Below, piece after piece: positions 38,801 to 46,504 of a stretch of 64,000 bases of DNA; within the stretch, counting starts at the first letter, position 1; every line of letters begins with the position of its first letter. Below the pieces are notes generated by a model. It searched no databases. It had not been told where the DNA came from and saw only the letters and a program-made list of their open reading frames with translations. The translations under genes and the position numbers were made by a program. Source of the stretch: Candidatus Heimdallarchaeota archaeon. GTDB taxonomy: Archaea; Asgardarchaeota; Heimdallarchaeia; Hodarchaeales; Hodarchaeaceae. The stretch spans positions 1,634,200 through 1,698,199 of the forward strand of contig CP070695.1 in assembly GCA_020353515.1 (NCBI GenBank), in the 5' to 3' direction.

Positions 38801-39288
38801 TCTCCAAAATCTATTGAAAGCACATCTCCTTGAATGATTTGATCTCCTGAATCCCAAACTTTATCATATTCTCTAGTATACCCATTCCAGCGATAGAGAT
38901 GAATCTCGTTATCATATAAATACCCTCCACCTACCGCCAGAAATTCCTTTGTGGGATCAACTGCGATACATCTTACTGCTGCTTTCGTTAACCAAGGTTC
39001 CCACACATTCTGATAATCTAGCTCGTTGTTCATAAGAAATTTAGTTATATCATAGTCTTCAGGAAGATAGGGTTCGTCAACTCCTGGTTCGTCGTCACTA
39101 TAAAATGAATTTAGGGTCTCTGATGTTTCATCTGTAATCGAGCTCCTTAAAGGAGACATTGCTAAGATTGGGGAATTTGGGGTTTGAAGAATGCCTGATG
39201 CAGACATTGGGCCGATTAGAAATATACTTAGGAATAAAATTGCCATAAGTTTTGTAAGAGTTTTTGCCATCTTATGTCCACCTATCAT
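29809..39288 (-). CDS. Giant FG-GAP propeller protein (B1)
   Basis: The product has 3,159 residues. A signal peptide (about 10-30) is followed by a region strongly similar to the start of B2, with shared motifs such as FEQ.HIYDP, G.WD..IH.(Y/F)EYT and HSGYPF. FG-GAP/VCBS repeats with Ca-type loops (for example DIDGDGDLDL and DFDQDGDLDL) run through most of the length. A Gly/Thr/Tyr-rich low-complexity stretch lies near 1850-1950. A jelly-roll domain opening with IDFEDLSSGN is inserted near 2434-2570. The C-terminus has a TM (about 3132-3152) and tail KKRRFNQ. It lacks the lectin and lamin-tail domains of B2. GGAGG sits within the end of A1, and the ATG follows the A1 stop by one base; another ATG lies at 39270. 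Propeller folds with these loops recall integrin alpha heads. Ligand unknown. Confidence 0.88.
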   Translation of the reverse strand: MIGGHKMAKTLTKLMAILFLSIFLIGPMSASGILQTPNSPILAMSPLRSSITDETSETLNSFYSDDEPGVDEPYLPEDYDITKFLMNNELDYQNVWEPWLTKAAVRCIAVDPTKEFLAVGGGYLYDNEIHLYRWNGYTREYDKVWDSGDQIIQGDVLSIDFGDTDHNDFMEIVCGSADGHVYVFEQEHIYDPFDNMENQFVHVWTSPKLQQVWGVKIADVDKDYQPDIIAGSWDEKIHVYEYTNHSGYPFSKQHWIEYTEKVTIDVGEKIFSVATGDTNYNALPEIIVGTELGRVYIYENNGTILTINGEPWPLTQDNSYRYHWDSGNTSWKPILRIIVDQLDDDKADEIVYISVGQNVFVVNWDKTVGLTGRYLTHQLWEPLDSWELGGLEGLGHYLNHYIDWMSSSNNNLTSGVYIDNQLYNVFVNGTKTPTGIFLTAENISNLHVYYEGTNTIITEPFGKYVWEPQWPKNTSMAIHRKLDPWGEDGVYIDMNGDGVVDDNPIAGIYDINHDPAENYTTFNARDSIASAIVDWGNDGEVMGDGLWAIPGEGLGYDVLLRFHESTAPQLSKISFEVSRGDGLWALIPDKDISLALGSPSPDDDDLWIDIDPILSKEHWAYFRYMRINVTNGGIFKIKGGYAPVLYRPMDTATSITIGSLDLDYYKAYTTGESEGKKIVLGTSDGKIVMFEYNSATKGYDLLWNSYKNDTYTQGTNIWDIVEVKNPGKIPTWLYNESSSSILETPINNPPHLLAGDGEFAGMDHVSLFKTFFEGIFSAYYPELEGIIDLNIPSNDIVVGTSNGKLYIFPSLLNERSEALSLLMFAQVNYNPFYTGMSIIPTFADHIPQPFLPNFPETMYLGWAHEDFLYDPADETKQKAIAGLDFYLFNPGGGIGAYEGKLELAEVEITGLLSRALEKSRTIPEVATGDIDGDGDLDLVLTNGRIYLLENIENAMFRLDQEYFQELNLQTTDKLYTSPELFDFDQDGDLDLSLGISTRPGATYFENVGKRWAPEWKENKWLFTNSWGGLRFNNLTSPTFAIDPRSGKVTHMTTFNNYTKELIRLEAEYNNHNAFVIGTNPIISRLEINLKSGTDSYGNKLENYGYHVFETWNTKPELERWTLTIKTGDMDQDGRGEVIVGDFDNNLYVFEHLTNNTYKRAYRSQDITHKELSTTSPYAWQELEGVSGTFYRTIWDHIEELVVGLDMDNDGFLEMVATAGLSIFVWEQNNDGFVSIDDEYKLIWQADLRQSPWGLLFNYLGITQFTAAAYGGDLDYNGYGEFVLAAGSFLFVFESNGYDSFDENFLVNPWPVRGRYFIPGNPMSSPAVRTLSIEAITIADTDDDKLNEIIIGGVNKTWWGSYNGFVAILENQIGTYAYTWWAPNRLMEENPVFDVMVDNQDYDQYKEIIVGTFKGVVIYENAPGSSRDNNYVERSILTSYVNFPTIKLKQMFDIEAKVQLALRNTDFIELQYDMSDTFGRSQWLQIFKAGQALYFATSPDYGDTWIQHGRVTTDNILIRYRPPIAGWGTFPMTYSYYEYHPSVYQTPNGRVFLAFTGHLDFGIAPDYEGIWLLELKDNAGTLQWENAIFEDIDAFRAAAIFSLGHLLYNPSVWDFHNNTDGLGVAISYINNTNGGIYWQGSFNYAPFYGDRIPNIGKSAVQNNITWPGKVGYRALSHDTIRSVSGDVVIVFSGLSFVEGKVDYDLWIAKSNSTPIWDGTFPYSRATIDGTDELHPSITQTVTPDHALMIIFEAEGYQPSGNLQVTYSKDDGNTWRDPEPVTTTPPFAEYIVYPQYGFSLLVLKEDHNVIVKSLISVGPAITAHCTGGFAYSFMAQYNFFSLVRLTTAQRLSSTVTLGTGYTSSDTDTYTYLSSGDVTAHSGLVTTVGGGLTTGGGTLSYEGTPVGVLTTVDDGGGGSVLVYQTTYNPPPVVNYDPIVTEEESVVVYGGSIVAYGSDAIGTDDPEDDPNTGSGYDDQEGGMLLTMATNFGGSDFHSSTKYPDRGYYNNIFFGMNPTSNFTLFDFMEARAISTGDSDADARREIAIASGNQAFLVEVSRTGGPERALLYYQPWHSDGLATETTDIELYDSNGNGFDEIIVSCVEGNVYSFEIRNTKVPRTNYLFFDWDPVWMEAKYNTILDNVNPSPDKLMDTTDLGSDGVDDLFVATMDSTGSTWYPIVRALNGSTGGEFWAFNLSSEGFSKNSIILTLKSAFINSDPIKDLVFLIHDNDATTTSLYALNGAFGSEIWSVEFDGIDIDGFTEMTFSDLNNDNVSDIIVPFNETVYWINGASGIAPTELFSLTDNSWLAEHVSAGNNTLVVSGRKFNEDNGSVILLNYNGVSWSTVHQFTRNSSKYGLTATLIDVNGDDFEEVLIVESGILFAYETTTGNYSELWNNTFDGAIGNRDNTLKYDFNKDGFQDVMFQIDFNSETRLPTDTIDFEDLSSGNTVDNHYTGLIFSNAGGAWQGWTVGDYGSSSTYIPHSGDMAVTAVEIDSYIIIKDRAARVSAYFSTATGYSYNWSAYDYQGNLLDQVFIEPGRFLQFKELEDSLGRIYRVSIDGLNGISSFFVMDDFSYHQQPLTKLIAMSGLNPADILWEYHLWDTHANDISQGDFDRDGEADDLVFCTEYTGPKHTDAVSVIDGTYGTPFANWQRPIKSVAAGNFGDFGEAAVLDGKGRIYMKTFVRHKPTRAISVAVQMDSSSFKTRGNVIDLAVGDFNADGVDDIVFGDRSRYLMAIEGSTGEIIWKWRFTSSIMRIAVKDINGDTIPDVAVALKSGLLSIIDGEIGRPTIWSNDAYLGPVIVNEMAFVDTNNDGDEELAISMGYRFSAHIGRFVLYNTTLDQTLGHGKIIWQYHQLFAPFTQFEVADFTNDGTLDFAVALYEHSIWILDGTNGNLRNGIIIPVQDFRVGNFTGHSRPEIVVIVRNGTIVAYQNDDWTSNLATEFDKIFLDQIPFRLSHMAIGDFSGDGNDDIVVRSFANGSYCFTLDSDGFHLNWTFEDRSIFYVEEYQVADLNNDTYLDVLTLNYDNIMALSGIPTSPTQVIWASFVPTNLILCTIVGDFNGDGINDVALGTADHWVYILYGKEDYLVEQQGGQGGQITGRIIISKSSSLIKETPTIIVSTYLDKTRMTLKTYIALVMAVGALVTLPCTYVVKKRRFNQ

Positions 39289-39289
39289 G

Positions 39290-42200
39290 TTAGATCCCTC
39301 CTTCTTTTCGTCGCCAGAATAAGAATTTCTGAAGATCTACAATCTCAATTAAAAATAGTAGTATTGATACACTACCAAAGCCAATCAAACCCCCGATAAG
39401 GAATGGTTCTACTCGTAAAGGCTCCATTTGGACGAAAAATCGAATTATTTTCAGTATTTCAGAGTTATCAGTTTTGGTTCCAATTACCTCAAGGGTATAA
39501 GCCCCTTTAGGTAAGGTTAATAATAAACTTTGCCATTGGTATTGTCTGTGGTTGTAGCTCATTTCTGTTTCTTCGTGAGAGACTGGTCCATTGGTGAAAC
39601 GATACCTAACACTAGATAGAGTAGTGAAATTGGTAGCAGTAATTGAAATTGACTCTGTTTCATAAGTTGAGGTAATGGGTGAGGTAACAACTAGATCACC
39701 GCGATAATCATCTAATAATTCATAGATATCTGACGCGTTGGTGTAACCAGTTGCATTTGTTCCCAGGAGGATTTCTAATCCATCTGAGAACGTGTCGTTG
39801 TCTGTATCCCAGTTTGAGGCATTGGTTCCGTACTCTAACCATTCTTCTCCATCAATTAAGCCATCACGATCACTGTCAGGATTGAAAGGACCACCACCAG
39901 CGATTAGTACTGTAGGTGTTAAAGTACCGTCAGGGTGCCCAAAAAACTCATATCCATCAGGGATATAATCATGGTCTGAATCGAACAATAAACCATCTTC
40001 TGTACCATTTACAAGGCTATCTGTGACCATAGGATCAGTACCTGCTTTATTATAAGGTAGTTCAGGATCTAATTCAGCACCATCTGGCAGAAAATCATCA
40101 TCTGTATCTCGATCTGTAGCATTTGTAGGATACACAGGATAGTACAATACTCCTGTGACCGAATCCCAGTATCCTGATAATTTAATAGAGAATCTAATCC
40201 CATCTGATTCAATGGCAGCTAGTGTTCCTACAGAAGTTGTTTCATTACAGTCTAATAATCCATCTGCATCAGTGTCGTTTTTAAGTGGATCTGTTAAATG
40301 GAAGAATAATTCATCATAATCGCTTAATGTGTCATTATCACTGTCCACATTGTCAGGTCTTGTGAAATAGACATCTATCTCTTCTGAATCGCTTAAGAAG
40401 TCAAAATCAGAGTCTGCTAGTACAGGAGAAGTGTTATAAGGGCGTACAGTGTAAAATCCAATATATGGGTATATCAAACTGGTGAAATTTGCTATCATTA
40501 ATTCTAGCCCATCTAGGAGAGTATCACCATCAGTGTCATTGCTTAAGGGATCTAATGGCATTGGTTTGAAATTAGGGATCAATCCTGAACCTAAGTACAA
40601 TTCCCAACCATCAGTTAATCCATCAAGATCTGTATCCCCATATGTTGGATTGGTTCCATAGTAGTATAATTCATCACCATCAGACAGACGGAACGTGTAA
40701 TCAATCTTTCCTCCTTCGTATACGACAAAATAAGTTATAGAATCAAGATCTGTATCCCATGCGAGGGGATCTGTCTTAATTCCATTATATGTTCCATAGA
40801 CCTCGTCTCCATCACGAAGGTAATCACCATCCCAAACACCATTTCCATTTTCATCATATACTATGTCCCATTCTTCAAGGCCATCATAGCGACCATTTCC
40901 GTTGATATCGTTCCATTCTTCTGAATCTGTGTCTGGATCATGAGCTTTTGTCCTATAGATGAAAATTTCCTCGTATTCATCTAATCGGTCATTATCTGTA
41001 TCTTCGTCCATTGGATCAGTGAAGTAAACCATGAGTTCCATCCAATCACTTATTCGGTCACCATCACTATCAACAGAGAAAGGATTAGTATGGTACCAAT
41101 ATAATTCTTCGCCATCTAACAGACCATCAAAGTCAGTGTCAGGGTTGAAAGGTTGAGTTCCGTATTTAAAGTATTCATCGCCGTCAGTTACTAGATCATG
41201 ATCAGTATCAGGGTGTCTAGGATCAGAACCCAACAATAATTCTTGCATATCGCCTAATCCATCTCCATCCGTGTCTGGATTTGCATAATGTGTATGGTTT
41301 GATGTTGATCCTCTAGTACCTTCTAGTCCATCAATCAATCCATCATTATCAGTATCAGCGTCACAGGGGTCACTTGGTGGATCTAATGATAATTCATAAC
41401 CATCTGAATTAAGAATCTCACTCACTGGTGGTTCATCATGTGGTTGATCAGGAGCACCTGTTCGATCATAATCACCAATACCTGTATCGCCGTCCGTATC
41501 AGGATTACATGGATTTGTGTAAGTGACATTAAGTACAGGTTCTCCTTCAATCATATAAACGATAGGCATACCTTTGACTTCCCACCAATCGGTAGTTAGG
41601 ATATACGTCCCATCTGCTATTTTAACATACGCACGGGCTTTACTCGGAGCAATCATTCCATCATATAGTTGTTCAAACGTATCATCATCGGTATCGTCAT
41701 CTAAGGGGTGTGTATAACCACCATTAAAGATTAGTGGCGGAGTATCTGTTCCTGCTTCTGCTGTTTCATTATAGAGATCGCCTAGTCCATAATAAGGGCC
41801 AAACTCCCCTTCCTCACCATCTAGCAGCCCGTCACCGTCTGTATCGGGGTTGAGTGGATCAGTTCTATCGAAGTATTTGACTCCACCAATCATGACAAAC
41901 TCTACTGTGGGTGTTACACCTTTAATATCATAAGCATGGTTTACTTCATAGTTATCATCAATCCCGTCGTTATCGGTGTCAGTGTCTAATGGATCTGTTT
42001 GGATGATAATGGCTTCTTCATAGTCCGTTAAACCATCCCAATCACTGTCAGGTTGACGTGGATTGGTCTTAGTATTGTGATATTCAACGAAATCATCAAG
42101 GCCATCCGCATCCGTATCGGGTAAGATGGGATCCGTTTTCGAGGTCTGTGTTTCAAATTTATCTGTGAGTCCATCTCCGTCTGTGTCCTCTGAATTCGGA

Positions 42201-45200
42201 TTAAGACCAGGAGTGTTTTCCTCGTAGGCATTACCTAATCCATCACCATCATCATCGAGCCCCATCGCTCCATTCTCTTCTTGTTCTGCTTTACTGGTTG
42301 GAGTAAGCTCTAAAGGAGATGGATCAAGAGGTTTCCACTCGAATTCGATTTCCCAGTCAGCAAATAAGAATGTGAGTGTGACGCTGAACCGGAGGATGAT
42401 CTCCAAGAAAATCTGAAGCGGAGTCGGGGCCACAAGATCTTGGAAAAATGTCAAGATTATTTCCAAGGAGAAATCAAATGCTATTCCTACTATGAATAAA
42501 TTAATACCGAGGTGAACAGCTAGACCTATAGTAATTTTAAGAGTAAATGAACCTTCCTCTGGCCCCGTTGCGGAGGCTGCGCGTTTTACAACTTCAAGAA
42601 ATATGCCAAAGGAAACTGTTACAGTAATTGCATCTAAACCGATGTATTCTCCTATTGCATTAAGGGCTCCAGCCGTGCCCCCTGTTAAAAAGTCTAATAA
42701 AGTGAAAGTTCTCGAGATAGTGATAGTGAAGGAGAATCCCCACTCGATAACCTTAAAGAAGTTATCAGTGTCAAATACTCCGCCTTTGATCGCAAATAAT
42801 TCCATCTCGAACCACCCTTTTCCCGAGAATTCTAGTTCAAGTCCGAGAGATTCCAGGAGGAATGCCATCATTGGATTTTCTTCGGTACCAAAGCCTCCAA
42901 TCTCGAATCCTGCTTTGAAGGTCGGAATTAATTCAAAAAATGAAAATATCTTTTCAAAGAACTCGCCAATTCCTCCTGAAAATGGATTCAAACCTCCAAA
43001 AACAATATCTAACATCCAATCTGAGAAAGCTGATTGATCAAAACCAAAATGAGGATATAATCCTAATTCTATACCGATACTAAAGAGACTAAAATCACCC
43101 AAACCTACTGGTAATGATCCAGACCATTCTGGAGGAAGAAGATCAGTAGCACTGAGAGCATTGGTGATAGCATCTAATAGCATCGTGATCAATTGTTCAA
43201 TTTGCCCTCCTATCCAATCCATTAATTGCCCAAAAAGCCAGCGTATTCCATCCGTGAATATATCCTTAGCATTAAAGATAAAACCTAAAATTGCTTCGAC
43301 TGCATCTTTTAATTCGCCTAAACCAGAAAGAGCTCCACCTGTAGCAGAACTAACGAGTGCATCTAATCCATCCACCTGGTCGAGCTGACTTAGAAGGTTA
43401 CTGATCATTGCGTGGGCTGTGGGTAATTCTGAACTGTCTATGCCAAAGAATTTTGGGAAAATAAATTTTAAGATATCATTGACAAATGAGATGTCAATTC
43501 CAGCAAATTCTTTAATAAGGCTCATGCCAATATTCTGAATGAGAGCTTGAAGTATACCTTGGATGCTGTTATCTTTCGCTGCCATGATTATGTTATAGAA
43601 ACCTACACCCATTTCTGCAAAAGTTCGGATTTTTTCTAAGATATCAGTATTGAGATTAAGTCCTTCTGCCCCTGTTATAAGAAAATTAATTGTATTATCG
43701 ATTAATGCGACGGGATCTTTAAATTGTTGTTTGAATTTTTCGATTGTGCTACTGATATATTGCTTCAATTCATCTTTGTCACTAATTACTGCAATAATGG
43801 CTATAATATTATTTACGGCTTTTTTGATCTTTTGTTCCTTGTTGTCATCAATATCACCAATCATATATTCTGTTACGTCAATTAAGAAATCAACAGTATT
43901 ATTAAGATTTGGAAGTTGATCTTTGTTGGTAAAGTCGCCATTGATGGCTCCAGCTATCATTGTGCTTCCTGAGACAATCATTTCTTGAATCTTAGCATCT
44001 TTAGTAGAATCAGTATGAAATTTGAATCCTGTTTGAGATTTAAAAGTGTTAATTGCACTATCTAAGTTTGAAACGAAGTCATTAACGTTTTGGAGTGCAT
44101 TTTCCTTCGCTTGGGAGATAATAGTGTTAATTTGTTGGATTAAGTTTTGAATCTGATCAGCTGCATACGAAATTTCAGTAAATTTAGAATCTAGTAATTC
44201 TAATAAGTTTTTAAAAACACCTGCTAAATTATCATCAGTATATCCAATCGCAGACATTAATAAATTCATTAATATTCCTATGATACTACTCCAAGTCTCT
44301 GCATCTTCAGGACTTGTGACGGAAGCTCCTGATCCTCCTCCTAGAGTATCAATTACAAATCCAATGAGTTGTGGTAGATATTCCTGAATGGTTTTCTTAA
44401 GATCAAATTTAGATAAAAAGTCCATTATAGCTTTGAAGAAGGTCTTTAAACCAGTAATATATTCGCCTACATCCACACCGATAAGTTCAAAGAATTTATC
44501 TATTAAGACATCTAAATATCGTTCACTAATTACAGAAAGAAAAACATCAAGGAATTTTCCTCCTTCATTTTTCATTTCATCAATTATCTCTACAGAAAGC
44601 GCAAGAATTTCTTTAATAATATCCTTAAACCATGACCAACTCTCAGGAATCACAAGATCAAGTAAACGGCCGATAATATCACTAATTGCTGACCAATCGC
44701 CCCTAAGTAGAGGGATAGCGTCGATAAGTAAGTCAATATAAGGTTTTAATTCCTCTGAAAAAGGAATCAAATCTTCTAGGATTTCAAATAGTGTGTGAAG
44801 AGCTGATTCAACAGAGATGTCTCCTCCTCCGAAAAAGCCAAGTAAGGCTTCAATTGCTTTAAATGCAGTTTCTATCATTTCCATTGCGTCTTCGGAAATA
44901 TTAATTTCATCCCCAACCATCTCTATGAATACTTCTAATAATATATCAAGAATTCCCCCAATAGGGCCTTGAAGACCTGATTCAATAGGAAGCAATCCAA
45001 TCAACATGTCTCCTATACCCAAGGATTCATCAGTTGACTTCTTAATATACATAGCAGGCTTATTCTCATCTGGAAGAGCGCGCATCTCGTCCAGTGTGAG
45101 TTTAGGTGTTATTTCCCGAGGAAATCTTTCTTTCATTTCATCATATCGTTCTTGTTTAAGTTTTAAATCCTCCTCGCCCATAGGATCAACAGGTTGTAAA

Positions 45201-45907
45201 TTTCGTTCCACAACTGCATCTATATTCTCAGCGAACCACTTTAGACTTAGTTTACGGATATTAATACCCGCTTTACTATAATCTGAATAATGTTCATTCT
45301 TTGTTTCTAAAATATCTGCTACAGACCAGATACACCAAAGATACACTAATTGTGCGTCTAGAACATCCGATCCTTCTATCCACACATTTGTTTGACTTAC
45401 AGGTAAATAGCGATACAAATAATGTGCATTTCCCGTCCCAATGACGTGGTCTAATTCTGGATGTGCTGCAAGAAAGGCTGAAAAATCTTTCCAAGTAACA
45501 GTGTCTCCAATAATTATACCTTCTATTGAACTGTCAAAGATGTAGATAAGAATATTATACTGTGTCAACGAAAGAGATCTAATCTCCGCTAAACTAGTAA
45601 CAGGTATTAGATCAATAGAGGTATAGACAATTCGTAAAGAATTATACAATGAAACAGCTGTACCTGCAATTATTCGATCTTGTCCTCCATACAGTACTCC
45701 TATCCGCTTATCGGGGGAATATGTATAGATTAATCTCTTCGATTGTTCTTCAATAGCTTTATTCACCTCAGCTCGATAAGCTATAGTAGATACTGAATTA
45801 CCAGATATAATTAATATTATCATAATTCCCAAAGAGAACTGTAGTACTCTTCGGGGAGTGATTTTTGCTTTTTTTAAATACGCACGTAAGACATCCAGTT
45901 CATACAT
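39290..45907 (-). CDS. Giant surface protein with calcium-loop array (A1)
   Basis: The product has 2,205 residues and is a full-length paralogue of A2. An N-terminal hydrophobic anchor (about 20-42) is followed by the same alpha/beta-like domain with P(V/T)....R and IEGS(D/P)VL.A motifs, then the GEED linker. A long helical region (about 290-900), a hydrophobic strand-rich domain with YIGLDA/YIGLDV and FFQDL/FHQDL signatures (about 920-1190), and about 25 Ca-loop repeats (1215-2043) follow. An Ig-like segment, a C-terminal TM (about 2172-2192) and tail WRRKEGGI complete the protein. First gene of operon 1, with GAGGAAGG 9-13 bases before the ATG. It differs from A2 in lacking the Thr-rich linker. 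The role is likely structural or binding at the cell surface, presumably paired with the FG-GAP giant next to it. Confidence 0.88.
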   Translation of the reverse strand: MYELDVLRAYLKKAKITPRRVLQFSLGIMIILIISGNSVSTIAYRAEVNKAIEEQSKRLIYTYSPDKRIGVLYGGQDRIIAGTAVSLYNSLRIVYTSIDLIPVTSLAEIRSLSLTQYNILIYIFDSSIEGIIIGDTVTWKDFSAFLAAHPELDHVIGTGNAHYLYRYLPVSQTNVWIEGSDVLDAQLVYLWCIWSVADILETKNEHYSDYSKAGINIRKLSLKWFAENIDAVVERNLQPVDPMGEEDLKLKQERYDEMKERFPREITPKLTLDEMRALPDENKPAMYIKKSTDESLGIGDMLIGLLPIESGLQGPIGGILDILLEVFIEMVGDEINISEDAMEMIETAFKAIEALLGFFGGGDISVESALHTLFEILEDLIPFSEELKPYIDLLIDAIPLLRGDWSAISDIIGRLLDLVIPESWSWFKDIIKEILALSVEIIDEMKNEGGKFLDVFLSVISERYLDVLIDKFFELIGVDVGEYITGLKTFFKAIMDFLSKFDLKKTIQEYLPQLIGFVIDTLGGGSGASVTSPEDAETWSSIIGILMNLLMSAIGYTDDNLAGVFKNLLELLDSKFTEISYAADQIQNLIQQINTIISQAKENALQNVNDFVSNLDSAINTFKSQTGFKFHTDSTKDAKIQEMIVSGSTMIAGAINGDFTNKDQLPNLNNTVDFLIDVTEYMIGDIDDNKEQKIKKAVNNIIAIIAVISDKDELKQYISSTIEKFKQQFKDPVALIDNTINFLITGAEGLNLNTDILEKIRTFAEMGVGFYNIIMAAKDNSIQGILQALIQNIGMSLIKEFAGIDISFVNDILKFIFPKFFGIDSSELPTAHAMISNLLSQLDQVDGLDALVSSATGGALSGLGELKDAVEAILGFIFNAKDIFTDGIRWLFGQLMDWIGGQIEQLITMLLDAITNALSATDLLPPEWSGSLPVGLGDFSLFSIGIELGLYPHFGFDQSAFSDWMLDIVFGGLNPFSGGIGEFFEKIFSFFELIPTFKAGFEIGGFGTEENPMMAFLLESLGLELEFSGKGWFEMELFAIKGGVFDTDNFFKVIEWGFSFTITISRTFTLLDFLTGGTAGALNAIGEYIGLDAITVTVSFGIFLEVVKRAASATGPEEGSFTLKITIGLAVHLGINLFIVGIAFDFSLEIILTFFQDLVAPTPLQIFLEIILRFSVTLTFLFADWEIEFEWKPLDPSPLELTPTSKAEQEENGAMGLDDDGDGLGNAYEENTPGLNPNSEDTDGDGLTDKFETQTSKTDPILPDTDADGLDDFVEYHNTKTNPRQPDSDWDGLTDYEEAIIIQTDPLDTDTDNDGIDDNYEVNHAYDIKGVTPTVEFVMIGGVKYFDRTDPLNPDTDGDGLLDGEEGEFGPYYGLGDLYNETAEAGTDTPPLIFNGGYTHPLDDDTDDDTFEQLYDGMIAPSKARAYVKIADGTYILTTDWWEVKGMPIVYMIEGEPVLNVTYTNPCNPDTDGDTGIGDYDRTGAPDQPHDEPPVSEILNSDGYELSLDPPSDPCDADTDNDGLIDGLEGTRGSTSNHTHYANPDTDGDGLGDMQELLLGSDPRHPDTDHDLVTDGDEYFKYGTQPFNPDTDFDGLLDGEELYWYHTNPFSVDSDGDRISDWMELMVYFTDPMDEDTDNDRLDEYEEIFIYRTKAHDPDTDSEEWNDINGNGRYDGLEEWDIVYDENGNGVWDGDYLRDGDEVYGTYNGIKTDPLAWDTDLDSITYFVVYEGGKIDYTFRLSDGDELYYYGTNPTYGDTDLDGLTDGWELYLGSGLIPNFKPMPLDPLSNDTDGDTLLDGLELMIANFTSLIYPYIGFYTVRPYNTSPVLADSDFDFLSDSEEIDVYFTRPDNVDSDNDTLSDYDELFFHLTDPLKNDTDADGLLDCNETTSVGTLAAIESDGIRFSIKLSGYWDSVTGVLYYPVYPTNATDRDTDDDFLPDGAELDPELPYNKAGTDPMVTDSLVNGTEDGLLFDSDHDYIPDGYEFFGHPDGTLTPTVLIAGGGPFNPDSDRDGLIDGEEWLEYGTNASNWDTDNDTFSDGLEILLGTNATGYTNASDIYELLDDYRGDLVVTSPITSTYETESISITATNFTTLSSVRYRFTNGPVSHEETEMSYNHRQYQWQSLLLTLPKGAYTLEVIGTKTDNSEILKIIRFFVQMEPLRVEPFLIGGLIGFGSVSILLFLIEIVDLQKFLFWRRKEGGI
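39779..42263 (-). repeat. Tandem calcium-loop repeats in A1
   Basis: About 25 D(T/S)D.DGL.D..E units, aligned in order with those in A2, including the same insertion points around the sixth to ninth unit (the (F/N)(E/N)GGYTHPLD..TDDD segment). The shared order shows the array existed before the gene duplication. Confidence 0.85.
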
Positions 45908-46504
45908 TTTGATTAGGCCTTCCTCGGGGGTATTTTTTTTTTACGAATAGATTCTCTAGAGTTATTTTTAAATTCGGGTTGTGATATGCAGATAAGTCTC
46001 AATAGATTATAAATGGCTATGAAATAATTATCGCAATTTTTGTATTACTGTTTCTTATGAAATTTTTTTTGCCAAATTGGTCATTTGTAAGTCTCTTTGA
46101 TGAATTGCGAGTTAATATCGAATTTAATGAGTTTTTTGATTTGCTTTCAAGATATTGTAGAGAATCAGCTACTAGTCTGTATTTTTTAAAATTCATGTTT
46201 TTATAATTAACTGAATTCATATCAAGAATTCCCTGAATTTTAACTAATAAATAGCCATCATGCGCTTAATCACCAAGTTAAATCATTGTGGTCTTAAAAT
46301 AAGCAAAGATCCGAGCATGATTACTTAAGTAAATACGCTTAATTACCTTTGTTTCCAGCGAGTAACCTTGTCATCCCACTCAAAATAGTTTCATAATTTA
46401 AAGAGACGAATGCAAGTAGAAATGTGCAGTAAAAGAAACTTTTAAAATCCTCTGGTGGGATGTAGAAGCATCATATTCATCCTCTTGAGTGTGAATCATC
46501 TCCG
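45908..46504. other. Divergent promoter region of operon 1 and the FtsX-like gene
   Basis: This holds 597 AT-rich bases between two divergent starts. On the minus strand, TTTAAAAATA at about 45966-45976 is a fair TATA candidate for operon 1. On the plus strand, CTTTTAAAAT near 46438 could serve the permease gene, but neither has been shown. A 67-codon minus-strand frame (46017-46220) is present and not convincing. Two similar stretches, GCGCTTAATCACC near 46262 and ACGCTTAATTACC near 46336, might be a degenerate direct repeat. The shared region makes co-regulation possible. Confidence 0.4.

Noticed and set aside
46017..46220. 67-codon minus-strand frame in the divergent spacer
   Set aside because: Asn/Lys/Ser-rich peptide with no motif and no Shine-Dalgarno site, in a region that must hold two promoters.
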